A DNA stretch of 64,000 bases, taken from positions 400,193 through 464,192 of the forward strand of contig NZ_JACIJK010000002.1 in assembly GCF_014199305.1 (NCBI RefSeq). Reading direction: 5' to 3'. The DNA is from Sphingomonas aerophila (GTDB lineage: Bacteria; Pseudomonadota; Alphaproteobacteria; Sphingomonadales; Sphingomonadaceae). The position numbers were made by a program, and so were the translations under genes. The notes beneath the pieces are model-generated. The model saw nothing but the letters and a program-made list of their open reading frames with translations. It searched no databases and had not been told where the DNA came from. Positions 1-8,790 of this stretch are shown piece after piece. Position 1 is the stretch's first letter. The number at the start of each line of letters is the position of its first letter.

Positions 1-752
1 TGGGCATTGCGTCCTTCGGTCCGATCGCCTTGAACCGCACATCCTCTGATTACGGCCACATCTTAGCCACCAACAAGCCGGGCTGGGTTGGCGCCGACGT
101 CCTCGGCTCTTTGTCAGGCGGCCTTGAGCTTACAACCGGGTTCGACACCGACGTTAACGGTGCAGCACTGGCGGAGCGGCGTTGGGGAAGTGGACGAGGG
201 CTGGACGACTTCGCGTATGTGACAGTGGGCACCGGGATCGGCGTAGGACTACTTGTTCACGGACGCCCGACACGCGGCATTGGCCATAGCGAAATAGGGC
301 ACATCCGAGTGCCGCGTCTTCAAAACGACTTAGTTCCGAGTGTCTGCCGTTACCACGACGACTGTGTCGAAGGGCTCGCGTCAGGTAGCGCGCTATTGGC
401 TAGGCTCGGTAACAGGGTGCTCGGCCAAGTAGCGCCGGACGATCAGCTGTGGAATCCCATAGTGGCCGCGCTGGCTTCCATGGCCCATGCTCTGGTCTGC
501 AACAGCGGGCCGATGCGGATTGCGCTCGGAGGTGGCGTGCCCACAGCACAGCCGCACCTGCTCGATCGCGTTAACGCGGCGCTTCTAGACAGCCTCAACG
601 GCTATATGGACCTGCCTCCCGGCCCATACATCGTTCCGCCAGAGCTCGGCGAGCTAGCCGGGCCGCTTGGATCCATCGCGCTCGCCGCCGACGCCTGCGC
701 CGCGCGAGCTCAGCGGCCAGCCGATGCTCAACAGGAGATGATCCGCCCATGA
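1..752 (+). CDS. ROK-family sugar kinase (fructokinase-like), 5' end outside window
   Basis: The reading frame is open from base 3, so the gene begins upstream and the N-terminal phosphate-binding motif is missing. It shows the ROK core: a glycine-rich VGTGIGVGLL strand, then GIGHSEIGH, then CRYHDDCVEGLASG, the histidine/cysteine zinc site followed by EGLASG that is typical of ROK fructokinases. A late glycine-rich GGGVP segment follows. ROK kinases phosphorylate fructose, glucose or mannose in the cytoplasm. The last four bases overlap the start of the GH92 mannosidase gene (ATGA), so the two are probably co-translated and the kinase may act on hexose released by the mannosidase. The exact sugar cannot be read from the sequence. 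Confidence 0.9.
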   Translation, partial: GIASFGPIALNRTSSDYGHILATNKPGWVGADVLGSLSGGLELTTGFDTDVNGAALAERRWGSGRGLDDFAYVTVGTGIGVGLLVHGRPTRGIGHSEIGHIRVPRLQNDLVPSVCRYHDDCVEGLASGSALLARLGNRVLGQVAPDDQLWNPIVAALASMAHALVCNSGPMRIALGGGVPTAQPHLLDRVNAALLDSLNGYMDLPPGPYIVPPELGELAGPLGSIALAADACAARAQRPADAQQEMIRP

Positions 753-3163
753 AACGCACGATCGCCCTCACAGCCCTGCTAGTCACCGCTTCGGCCGCCA
801 TAGGGCAAGAACGTCCAGCTGAAGACCCTGCCAGCTTGGTGAATCCGTTCATCGGTACGACCAACGGCGGCAACGAATTTCCAGGCGCGGTTTTGCCCTT
901 TGGAATGGTCTCGTTCAGCCCGGAAGAGGCGCCGCTTCCTGGCAGCGGCCTGGTGACCGCAGCGCCCGGAGGCTATGAGTGGCGCTCCAACGGAGTACGT
1001 GGCTTCGGGCTCGCTCATGTCTCCGGCAGCGGCTGTGCCGGCGCGGGCGGCGACGTACCAATCATGCCGATAACCAAAGAGGTGAAAACGTCCCCCTCTG
1101 ACGGCGCGAACGCAAATCTTTACGCTGCTTATCTCGACCATGAAAAAGAGAGCGCCAGCCCAGGAACGTACTCGGCCCACCTCGGGAACGGCGTCGACGT
1201 TGATTTAGCGGCAACGCTTCGCACGGGGGCGCTGCGCCTGACCTTCCCAAAGGACGGGGCCGCCAACGTCCTGTTTCGAACGTCGGATACCCAGGTGGGA
1301 TCCAGCGATGCCTCAATCCGCATCGACGCGGCACATCGAACCGTCTCAGGTACCGTGACCAGCGGCAACTTCTGCGGTTATCTTTCATCGGATCGCCGTC
1401 AAAGCTACTATACTCTCCACTTCGTCGCTCAGTTCGATCAGGACTTTATGGTCGGCGGCACCTGGACTGACCACGAGGTGAAACCTGGAGCTACCACGGC
1501 AAGGGGTGGCACAGGGTACGGTGACACCGGGTTTCCTGTTTCCGGCAAGGGATCGGGCGGCTGGATAAGCTTTGATCCAGCCAAGACGCGCACGATCACC
1601 GCACGCATCGGCATTTCCTACGTCGACGAGGCCGGCGCGCTGGCCAACCTTCGTCTAGAAAACCCGAGTGGTACCGCTTTCGAGACGACCCAAGCTGCGG
1701 GCCGCGCGGCATGGAATAGACAGCTAGGCCAGATCGCCGTGACGGGAGGAGCGGACGACGACCGCACTGTGTTCACGACCGCATTGTATCACTCGTTGAT
1801 TGATCCCAGCCTGATCAGTGACGTGGACGGTCGCTACCCGGGTATGGACGGGACCGTGCATCGGCTTGCCCGTGGGCAGCTCGCACAATACGCGAACTTC
1901 TCAGGGTGGGATGTGTATCGGTCGCAGCTTCAGCTCGTGACCCTGCTGAACCCGAAAGTCGGCTCCGACATCGCCCAATCGCTATTCAACCAAGCGTCGC
2001 AGAATCATGGAGTTTGGGATCGCTGGACGCACCTGACCGGCGCAACTGGCGTGATGAACGGAGATCCGTCTGCACCTGCAATTGCCGCGATCTACTCTTT
2101 CGGCGGTCGCGACTTCGACTTGCGCGGTGCCTACCGCTCGCTTTTGCGAGCCGCTACCACGCCGACGGCCAAGGACCTAAGCCGCACCGGCTGCCCCGTC
2201 CTTTGTGTCGGACAGCGCCCCGGCCTCGATCAATGGCTCAAACTGCACTACATGCCGGTGGGCGCGCCTGGATGGGGGTCCGCAGCTGACACGCTTGAGC
2301 TAGCGGCTGCCGATTTCGGCGTAGCCCAGATCGCGCGCATGGTAGGTGACAAAACGAACGAGCGCCGGTTCCTTGAGCGCGCAGGCTGGTGGCGCAATCT
2401 TGTTCACCCGCAATCGGGCTACATTCAGCCGCGACGCGCGGATGGAAGTTGGCCGCCGTTCGATCCAGCGGCTGACGATGAATTCGTGGAGGGCAGCGGC
2501 GCCCAATACCGCTGGATGGTACCATTCGATCCCGCAGGCCTGTTCGAGGCTATCGGGGGCCGCGATAAAGCGCTGACTGAATTGGACTCGCTTTTCCATG
2601 ACAGCGCCGGTCGCTGGGCCGTGACCAAAGCAGGTCCGCTCCACGCAGAACTCGACAACGAGCCATCCATCGCTGCACCGTGGCTATATAACTTTGCGGG
2701 AGCGCCTTGGAAGACTCAAGCGGCCGTTCGCGAGGCAATGCTGAGGATCTGGACGAATACACCTGCTGGCATATCCGGCAATGACGACCTCGGCGAGATG
2801 TCGTCCTGGTACATCTGGGCCGCGATGGGACTTTATCCAGCCTATCCCGGCCGCGCAGACCTCGTCATCGGCAGCCCTCTTTTTCCCTCGATAAAGATCG
2901 AACGTCCGGGTGCGTCGATCCGAATTGAAGCGCCGGCGGCAGCCAAGGACGCACCGTACGTTCATTCGTTGCGCGTGAACGGAAGAGAAAGCCAGCGACC
3001 CTGGCTTGACGCAAGCTTCATCCAGCGGGGAGGACATTTGCAGTTCTCATTGTCAACGGCCCCAGACAAGGATTGGGGAGCCGACGTAGAGAGTGCGCCT
3101 CCCTCGTTCCAACAGCAATGTCCGGAAGGCTGCCGCGGTCCTAGCTCCCGGCAGCGCAGATGA
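749..3163 (+). CDS. GH92 family alpha-mannosidase, exported
   Basis: This 804-aa protein starts with a Sec signal peptide (about residues 1-19, cleavage near AIG-QE). It then shows GH92 hallmarks in order: NPFIGT with a GGNEFPGAVLPFGM block, a HVSGSGCAGAGGDVPIMP-like block, FSGWDVYRSQ, DEFVEGSGAQYRWMVPFD, LDNEPSIAAPWLYNFAG, and GNDDLGEMSSWYIWAAMGL carrying the acidic catalytic region. GH92 enzymes are calcium-dependent exo-alpha-mannosidases acting on N-glycan or yeast mannan, usually in the periplasm. Length fits the family. It overlaps the ROK kinase gene upstream and cutC downstream by four bases each, giving a tight three-gene operon. Linkage specificity is not readable. Confidence 0.93.
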   Translation: MKRTIALTALLVTASAAIGQERPAEDPASLVNPFIGTTNGGNEFPGAVLPFGMVSFSPEEAPLPGSGLVTAAPGGYEWRSNGVRGFGLAHVSGSGCAGAGGDVPIMPITKEVKTSPSDGANANLYAAYLDHEKESASPGTYSAHLGNGVDVDLAATLRTGALRLTFPKDGAANVLFRTSDTQVGSSDASIRIDAAHRTVSGTVTSGNFCGYLSSDRRQSYYTLHFVAQFDQDFMVGGTWTDHEVKPGATTARGGTGYGDTGFPVSGKGSGGWISFDPAKTRTITARIGISYVDEAGALANLRLENPSGTAFETTQAAGRAAWNRQLGQIAVTGGADDDRTVFTTALYHSLIDPSLISDVDGRYPGMDGTVHRLARGQLAQYANFSGWDVYRSQLQLVTLLNPKVGSDIAQSLFNQASQNHGVWDRWTHLTGATGVMNGDPSAPAIAAIYSFGGRDFDLRGAYRSLLRAATTPTAKDLSRTGCPVLCVGQRPGLDQWLKLHYMPVGAPGWGSAADTLELAAADFGVAQIARMVGDKTNERRFLERAGWWRNLVHPQSGYIQPRRADGSWPPFDPAADDEFVEGSGAQYRWMVPFDPAGLFEAIGGRDKALTELDSLFHDSAGRWAVTKAGPLHAELDNEPSIAAPWLYNFAGAPWKTQAAVREAMLRIWTNTPAGISGNDDLGEMSSWYIWAAMGLYPAYPGRADLVIGSPLFPSIKIERPGASIRIEAPAAAKDAPYVHSLRVNGRESQRPWLDASFIQRGGHLQFSLSTAPDKDWGADVESAPPSFQQQCPEGCRGPSSRQRR

Positions 3164-3930
3164 CGGTTGACCGTCGGATTAGGCCCGGACTGGAAATTTG
3201 TGTTGATGAGCCAGCCGGAGTGGTTGCCGCCCTCTCCGGCGGTGCAGACCGCATTGAACTCTGCTCCGCGTTGGCAGCGGGAGGACTGACGCCGTCAACC
3301 CCGCTGGTGGAGTTCTCTTTAGGCTTAGCAGTACCCGCAGGTCTCAAGGTTCACGCAATGGTGCGCCCGCGCGCCGGCGACTTCGATTATGACTCGACGG
3401 AACTGGCCCTCGCGGTCCAAGAGGCCCGCGCACTGATCGACGTGGGCGTCCATGGACTGGTATTCGGCGCAGTACGCGAAGGTAAGATTGATGCACGGGC
3501 CCTCGCAAACTGGGTCGGCGCGATCCGAGAGACCAGCGCCACGGTTCGACTGACGCTTCACAGGGCAATCGACGTAGTCGAAGATCCTGTCGGGGCCGTC
3601 GAGGTCGCCATAGATCTTGGCTTCGACTATATTCTGACTTCCGGCGGCGCAACAAGTGCGCCCGCCGGCGTAGCGACGATTGCCCGAATGGTGGAACGAT
3701 CGGCAGATCGTTGCCGTATCATGGCAGGCGCGGGATTGCGTGCTGAAAACGCCGCCATCGTCCTGGCCTCAGGAGTCCAGGATCTTCACGCATCGGCCAG
3801 CCGTGCTCGACCTGCTTTGCCCGATGCTTATAACGTGCTTCAACTTCCCGCGCCGCCGCGCCAGACGAACGTCAGCGAAGTGGGAGCTTTGCGGCAAGTG
3901 ATCGAGAACGAATTCTCGCGCCGTGCGTAG
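3160..3930 (+). CDS. cutC: CutC family protein
   Basis: This 256-aa TIM-barrel protein has the CutC pattern: LEICVDEPAGVVAALSGGADRIELC near the N terminus, KVHAMVRPRAGDFDY, VHGLVFGAVREGKID, TLHRAIDVVEDP and ILTSGGATSAP. CutC was named for copper homeostasis, but that role is doubtful, and copies inside glycosidase clusters may have a sugar-related function (inference). Its ATG overlaps the mannosidase stop codon (ATGA). Its 3' end overlaps the convergent EEP hydrolase gene by about 58 bases, which is unusual and implies no room for a dedicated terminator. Confidence 0.92.
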   Translation: MTVDRRIRPGLEICVDEPAGVVAALSGGADRIELCSALAAGGLTPSTPLVEFSLGLAVPAGLKVHAMVRPRAGDFDYDSTELALAVQEARALIDVGVHGLVFGAVREGKIDARALANWVGAIRETSATVRLTLHRAIDVVEDPVGAVEVAIDLGFDYILTSGGATSAPAGVATIARMVERSADRCRIMAGAGLRAENAAIVLASGVQDLHASASRARPALPDAYNVLQLPAPPRQTNVSEVGALRQVIENEFSRRA

Positions 3931-4783
3931 CATTCGGCGCCAGGCCGGCTTGACGACTGAAAGTGAGCTTTGCTCGGACCGGAAAGTGGTCAGATGGATA
4001 GACCGTGCCGACGTGTGACGTATCGGTCACCACCTCTTCCGGCCTGAAACCGCGAAGAAACAGATAGTCTATCCGCTCCTGCGCTATCCCGGTGAAGTCG
4101 TGGAAGGTCTTGTCGGGACCTAGACGACTCTTGCTGGCGGCCCAAGCATCAGTGAAGTTATCTGCTAGAGACGAATAAGCGGCGCTTGACGGAGCTGCAT
4201 TGAGATCGCCCGCCAAGATGAGCGGCAGATTAGCTGCTATTTGTGGTAGGCGCGCAAGGATCAATGACGCGGCTTGCTGCCGGGCATGTGCATCCTGGTC
4301 ACGATGCGCGAAATGCGTGTCGACGAAGACAAACCGCCGACGGTGATGACCAAGCGTTTCGAACACACCCCAGTTTGCCAACCTGGGCAGGTCAGTGCCC
4401 CAGCTCATGCTCCCTGGCCTGTCTGGCGTGTCCGACAGCCAGAAATCGCCCCTATCTACCAGCCGAACTCTATCAGGCCGATAGAGTATTCCCATGTGTT
4501 CATCGGTGTGCTCACCACGCCTGTCACGGCCGAACCACACGTACTTCGGCAGCGCGCGGGTTATGTCGTCCCCTTGTCGCTGAAGGAGCTCCTGAGTCCC
4601 GACTATATCGGGGCGAGCGTTCCGGATCAGCGATACCATGACGGGACGACGCTCGCTCCAGCTATGGGGGCCGTCATCTGACGCGTATCGGACGTTAAAC
4701 GTCATAACCCGCAAAGAAGGCGCGCAAGCGGAAAGCGTGCCTAGTATTAGGACAGCGGCGGGTCGAGAGAAGAGCCGTAACAT
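3872..4783 (-). CDS. Endonuclease/exonuclease/phosphatase (EEP) superfamily hydrolase, exported lipoprotein
   Basis: This 303-aa protein begins with a hydrophobic segment ending in LSAC, a lipobox, so it is probably a lipoprotein. EEP motifs appear in order: MTFNVRYASDDG, IVGTQELLQRQ (metal-binding Glu), VDTHFAHRDQDAHARQQ, LAGDLNAAP, ERIDYLFLRG and SDHFPVRAKL (catalytic Asp-His). Proteins of this kind next to glycosidases are commonly metal-dependent phosphodiesterases or phosphatases. The substrate is unknown. It is convergent with, and overlaps, cutC. Confidence 0.88.
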   Translation of the reverse strand: MLRLFSRPAAVLILGTLSACAPSLRVMTFNVRYASDDGPHSWSERRPVMVSLIRNARPDIVGTQELLQRQGDDITRALPKYVWFGRDRRGEHTDEHMGILYRPDRVRLVDRGDFWLSDTPDRPGSMSWGTDLPRLANWGVFETLGHHRRRFVFVDTHFAHRDQDAHARQQAASLILARLPQIAANLPLILAGDLNAAPSSAAYSSLADNFTDAWAASKSRLGPDKTFHDFTGIAQERIDYLFLRGFRPEEVVTDTSHVGTVYPSDHFPVRAKLTFSRQAGLAPNATHGARIRSRSLAAKLPLR

Positions 4784-5311
4784 CTACAATCCTCACGGTG
4801 CCTAGCTCGAGCGCTTTGCCGAGATCGAATCGGTGTGCCTCGGCCGCCATCCCGAGCCAGTTCCCGGCCCACTCCGTCGAGCATGTCGAATGCAAACACA
4901 AGGTTGTCATCACGATCACTTGGCGAGGCGAGCCTCGTTACGAGTTCTGCCAGCCGACCACTAGCCAAACGCATCGAGAAGAAGCCGCTCGCGCTCTGAC
5001 GAGCCGCCGTCAATCCGCCACAAACCTTCCGGTTTTCGCTGACGACAGAGCAACAGCTGCTGGTGACAGTAGGAGACGCTTGCGGGCCTGGCCGCCACCG
5101 GCGTGGAAGGCGGCGATCAGGCCCATGTGTTTGGCCTAATTCAGAGCTGCGCTAAGTCAGCTGCGGACCGTGGCGCCCTGAATTGGCCAGCGACTTCGCA
5201 AAGACCAGCCTTGCCCGCCTGCCCGCCTGAACGACGCTTGAGTTCAAGGGCATTCGCCAATCCCGATGTGATGCCCTAATTGGACCGTCGCACAACGAGA
5301 GGCGACGACAC
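4784..5311. other. Intergenic stretch without a convincing gene
   Basis: Short open frames on both strands here lack family resemblance and break into one another. A minus-strand frame around 4750-5010 reads like protein (ELVTRLASPSDRDDN, FAFDMLDGVG) but is interrupted. It may be a decayed gene that I cannot identify. Confidence 0.4.
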
Positions 5312-5920
5312 GTGACATCCTGGCGTAGTCTGGCGAGACGCCACCATCCAAAGCCGCTGAAGCTTGGCCCCAAGCTGTTCGCAAACAGCAGCGCGCTGTT
5401 CGATTATCACCGACGCGCAATCGACAATGTGCCGCAGAACGCGCGGCGTTTGCTGGTCGACCGCCCCGATCTCACGGACGCATGCATTGCGGACACGCTG
5501 GTCGCAGCGATTTGGCTCACCCCGCTCACCATCGAGCAGCCTTTCTCGATCGAGGTGGAATGCGAAGCCGTCGCCTTCAGAAGCGAGGACCCCAACTTCA
5601 AGCAAGGGCACAGAGCCTATGCGAAGGTGCCCTATAGCGGCAGCTGGGTGCTCTGGCTTCAGCTGCTCGACGGAGCCTTCGATGCACAGTTGAACGGCAG
5701 CATTGGCGAGAACAGTGTACGCATCAAGGATGTGCTCCCAAGCGAGGATCCCAGCCCGATGAAGGAGCACGTCGTCGACCAGCTCGACCAGGTCCGCGCG
5801 CGGCTCCATCAGCACAATGGCCTGATCACCATCTACAACGAGAAGTTCGACCGCGAGCTCCGCACCTGGGCAGAGGCACATGGGCCGATGCTCGACCAGA
5901 TCAGGTCGCAGCTGGGATGA
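5312..5920 (+). CDS. Hypothetical protein (202 aa)
   Basis: I do not recognise this protein. It starts at GTG and has no signal peptide or membrane segment. The C-terminal third is strongly helical and charged (from about HVVDQLDQVRARLHQHNGLITIYNEKF), and the middle contains a beta-rich stretch around EVECEAVAFRSEDPNF. It ends ten bases before a palindromic operator that precedes the NrtR-like gene, so it lies just upstream of the ADP-ribose-related operon and may belong to the same mobile block. Weak start-site evidence means the true N terminus could be shorter. Confidence 0.6.
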   Translation: MTSWRSLARRHHPKPLKLGPKLFANSSALFDYHRRAIDNVPQNARRLLVDRPDLTDACIADTLVAAIWLTPLTIEQPFSIEVECEAVAFRSEDPNFKQGHRAYAKVPYSGSWVLWLQLLDGAFDAQLNGSIGENSVRIKDVLPSEDPSPMKEHVVDQLDQVRARLHQHNGLITIYNEKFDRELRTWAEAHGPMLDQIRSQLG

Positions 5921-5930
5921 AGGCGGCACC

Positions 5931-5966
5931 TTAGACGTTGTTGACGTATATGCTGCTGACGTCTAA
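5931..5966. promoter_or_regulatory. Palindromic operator upstream of NrtR-like gene
   Basis: The arms TTAGACGT (5931-5938) and ACGTCTAA (5959-5966) are perfect 8-bp inverted repeats separated by 20 bp, with further internal GACGT copies. The site ends about 10 bases before the likely ATG of the regulator. NrtR-type repressors bind palindromes upstream of the operons they control, so autoregulation is the natural inference. Confidence 0.55.
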
Positions 5967-5976
5967 GCAGCTTGTG

Positions 5977-6681
5977 ATGACCGAGCATGAGTTCCTCGAC
6001 GGCTACGACGCTTCCGCCTTCACCCCGCTCGCGGTGACAGCGGACGTGGTGCTGTTCACGGTGGTGGCCGGCGCGCTCCAGCTCATGCTGGTCCGGCGCG
6101 GCGAGCATCCGGCACGCGGTCGCTTTGCGCTGCCCGGCACCTTTGTGCGCGCGAACGAGGATCTCGACGACGCAGCCCGGCGCGCGCTGCGCAACAAGGT
6201 CAGCGTGGTCACCCCCGTGCGCCAGTTCAGGAGCTTTGGCCGAGTCGACCGTGACCCGCGCATGCGCGTGATCAGCATCGGCTACATGGCCCTGCTGCCT
6301 GGGGAGCAGGCGGGCGTTTTGCTAGACGAAAATCATCAGCTGGCGACATTGCGCGATGAGGTCTGGCGCGGAGGGAATGGGCGCAAGCTTGCGCTGCCCT
6401 TTGACCATGATGAGATCGTCGCGGCTGCACTGTGGGACCTGCGCACGCATCTCGATCACAGCGCCTGGAGCTATGGCCTGCTCGAGCCGAGCTTCTCGCT
6501 TCGCGAACTACAACAGGTGCACGAAGCTGTGCGCGGCCGGCCGCTCAACAAGCCCGCGTTTCGCAAACGCCTCATTGAAAGCGGCTGGATCGAGCCCACG
6601 GGTGAGATGGAAACCGGCAAGGGCTTTCGCCCCGCAGAGCTCTACCGCGTGAAGGAGGAGCACAGCCGTGGCGATGCGTAA
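5977..6681 (+). CDS. NrtR-like transcriptional regulator (inactive Nudix domain plus winged helix)
   Basis: This 234-aa protein has an N-terminal Nudix fold (FTPLAVTADVVLFTVV, LMLVRRGEHPARGRFALPG) whose catalytic box is degenerate. The expected REUxEE is RALRNK, as in NrtR regulators that bind ADP-ribose rather than hydrolyse it. The C-terminal third (LREL through ESGWIEPTGEMETGKGFRPAELY) matches the NrtR winged helix. ATG 5977 was chosen because longer starts lie inside the palindromic operator. The gene overlaps the next one, a phosphatase/ADP-ribosylglycohydrolase fusion, by 14 bases. Regulation by ADP-ribose or a related NAD metabolite is inferred from the family and from this neighbour. 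Confidence 0.85.
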   Translation: MTEHEFLDGYDASAFTPLAVTADVVLFTVVAGALQLMLVRRGEHPARGRFALPGTFVRANEDLDDAARRALRNKVSVVTPVRQFRSFGRVDRDPRMRVISIGYMALLPGEQAGVLLDENHQLATLRDEVWRGGNGRKLALPFDHDEIVAAALWDLRTHLDHSAWSYGLLEPSFSLRELQQVHEAVRGRPLNKPAFRKRLIESGWIEPTGEMETGKGFRPAELYRVKEEHSRGDA

Positions 6682-8140
6682 CACCGTGCGCACGAGCGTG
6701 AGCCATCCTCTCCTGATCGCGGCCGTGCCAGCGGGGGCCGGCATGGGCCGGGTCGGGATCACCTTCTGCCCCGGCAAGAAGCAGCCATCGGCCTTCACCG
6801 GCTGCTGGGACCGCGATCTGGACACCGATGTTGCCGCCATCGCAGCTTGGGGCGCGGTGGCGGTGGTCACGCTGGTTGAGGATCATGAGCTCACCAGCCT
6901 GTCGGTCGAGGGGCTCGGGGATGCTGTCCGCGCCCGGCACATGGACTGGCTGCACCTGCCTATCCGCGACGTCTCTGTACCGACCGCGGCGTTCGAAACG
7001 GCTTGGGCCGAGCTTGGCCCGAGTTTGCGGTCTCGGTTGCGGGCTGGCTTTGACGTGCTCGTCCACTGCAAGGGCGGGCTCGGACGAGCAGGAACGGTGG
7101 CATCCCGGCTGCTCGTCGACTGCGGCTGGTCACCCGCCGATGCGCTCGCGGCAATGCGGGCGGCTCGCCCCGGCGCCGTCGAGACACCAGCGCAAGAGCG
7201 CTACGTCTTGACGCTCACGGCCTTGCCCGCACACCACCCTAATCCAAGCGAGGCCGCTACCAGCGACCGCGCCTTTGGCAGCCTGCTCGGGCTCGCAGTG
7301 GGTGATGCGGTCGGCACCACGCTCGAGTTCACCCGCCGCGATGCCGGCGCACCTCTCAACGACATGGTCGGGGGTGGTCCGTTCCGCCTCAAGCCCGGCG
7401 AGTGGACCGATGACACGGCGATGGCCCTAGCGCTGGCTGACAGCCTCGCAGCCGACCCACAGCTTAGCGAAGCAGATCTCATGCGCCGCTTTGTCGGCTG
7501 GCACCGGCGCGGCACCTACTCGTGCACAGGGCAGTGCTTCGACATTGGCGTGACGACGAGACAGGCGCTCGCCCGCTTCGAAGCGACCGGCGAGGGTGTT
7601 GCTGGCTCTGCCGATCCGATGAGCGCGGGCAACGGCTCGCTGATGCGGCTCGCACCGGTGGCGATCCGGCACTGGCGTGACCGCACACAATTGGCCGCGG
7701 TCGCCGCCAGGCAGAGCCGCACGACCCATGGCGCACCCGAGGCGGTCGACGCGTGCATTGCCTTTGCCGACATGCTCGCCGACGCGATCAGTGGGATGAG
7801 CAAGGACGAGCTACTCTCCCGCCCTCGCCCGAGTTCCTCTCCCGCTATTGCTGCCATCCTGGATGGGAGCTGGCGCGGCAAGCGCCGGAACCAGATCAGT
7901 TCATCGGGCTATGTGGTCCACTCGCTCGAGGCGGCACTCTGGTGCGTGGGCCGCACGGGCGACTTTCGCTCGGCCGTGCTGCTCGCCGTAAACCTTGGAG
8001 ATGACGCCGATACGGTCGCGGCCATCACCGGCCAACTCGCCGGTGCACTGTACGGTGCAAGCGGCATCCCGCCTGAATGGCTGGACAAGCTCGCCTGGCG
8101 CGAGCGGCTGACCCATGCTGCCGAGGCACTGCTCGCGTGA
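6668..8140 (+). CDS. Fusion of tyrosine/dual-specificity phosphatase and ADP-ribosylglycohydrolase
   Basis: This is a 490-aa cytoplasmic protein starting at GTG after a strong AGGAGG-like site. Residues about 15-185 form a CDKN3-type cysteine phosphatase: general-acid candidate D101 in LPIRDVS and the loop HCKGGLGRAG with C134 and R140 (Cx5R). Residues about 195-490 form a DraG/ARH-type ADP-ribosylglycohydrolase: FGSLLGLAVGDAVGTTLEF, the metal-binding EWTDDTAMALA, and GDDADTVAAITGQLAGALYG near the end. DraG enzymes remove ADP-ribose from proteins or other acceptors. The gene is translationally coupled to the NrtR-like regulator before it and to the DUF2924 gene after it (GTGA overlap). Confidence 0.88.
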   Translation: MAMRNTVRTSVSHPLLIAAVPAGAGMGRVGITFCPGKKQPSAFTGCWDRDLDTDVAAIAAWGAVAVVTLVEDHELTSLSVEGLGDAVRARHMDWLHLPIRDVSVPTAAFETAWAELGPSLRSRLRAGFDVLVHCKGGLGRAGTVASRLLVDCGWSPADALAAMRAARPGAVETPAQERYVLTLTALPAHHPNPSEAATSDRAFGSLLGLAVGDAVGTTLEFTRRDAGAPLNDMVGGGPFRLKPGEWTDDTAMALALADSLAADPQLSEADLMRRFVGWHRRGTYSCTGQCFDIGVTTRQALARFEATGEGVAGSADPMSAGNGSLMRLAPVAIRHWRDRTQLAAVAARQSRTTHGAPEAVDACIAFADMLADAISGMSKDELLSRPRPSSSPAIAAILDGSWRGKRRNQISSSGYVVHSLEAALWCVGRTGDFRSAVLLAVNLGDDADTVAAITGQLAGALYGASGIPPEWLDKLAWRERLTHAAEALLA

Positions 8141-8790
8141 GCCGCAAGGCTCGCGCGCTCCCCTCCCCCTCGCCAGACGCGAGAACCGTCTCAACCAGTG
8201 CCGATGTGCGGGAGCGGTGGCGCGTGCTGTTCGGGACCGAGCCGCCGCGGGCGACCTGGCTCATCAAGCAGGCGGTCGCCTGGCAGGAACAGATGGCAGC
8301 ATCGGGCGATGTCGCGCCCGCCATTGCTCGCGACCTCGCCATTGCCGCCCGGCAGGTGAGCGAAGCACGCCAGGCAAGATCGGGCGTGCTCGCGCCGGCG
8401 CCCCTCTCGGCCGACTCTGAGGCAGCCGCGAACGCTGCACCATGCCCCACTTCGCTGACGCATGGCGCAACAGATGCTGCGCCATGCAACATCTCGCCTG
8501 CGAGTACACATGCTGCACCACGCACCAGATCGCGAGGCCCACGTACAGCTTCTGCCCCGCTGCCACCTGCGTCGAGCCAGCTCGTGCCCGGCACAAGACT
8601 CGTCAAAGCTCATGGTGGCCGGACCCATGTCGTCGAGGTGACCACAACCGGTTTCGCCTATGAGGGCGCGGCGTTCGCCAGCCTCTCCGCAATCGCCAAG
8701 CACATCACGGGCACGCACTGGAATGGTCTGCTCTTCTTTGGCCTGCGCCGCCGCAAGACCTACCCCGGCAAGGCTGCTCAGCATGGCTGA
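8137..8790 (+). CDS. DUF2924 domain protein
   Basis: The protein has 217 aa from GTG 8137, which overlaps the preceding stop codon. The N-terminal part (VRERWRVLFGTEPPRATWLIKQAVAWQEQ) and the C-terminal part (GTRLVKAHGGRTHVVEV, FEGAAFASLSAIAKHITGTHWNG-like) match DUF2924. A low-complexity Ala/Pro/Ser linker lies between them (about residues 90-150). DUF2924 proteins nearly always sit directly upstream of a serine recombinase, as here (8-base overlap), and are presumed to help it. The biochemical role is unknown. Confidence 0.85.
   Translation: MSRKARALPSPSPDARTVSTSADVRERWRVLFGTEPPRATWLIKQAVAWQEQMAASGDVAPAIARDLAIAARQVSEARQARSGVLAPAPLSADSEAAANAAPCPTSLTHGATDAAPCNISPASTHAAPRTRSRGPRTASAPLPPASSQLVPGTRLVKAHGGRTHVVEVTTTGFAYEGAAFASLSAIAKHITGTHWNGLLFFGLRRRKTYPGKAAQHG

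Noticed and set aside
4747..5013. Minus-strand gene between the EEP hydrolase and the 202-aa orphan
   Set aside because: Partly protein-like, but frames are interrupted and no family could be named.
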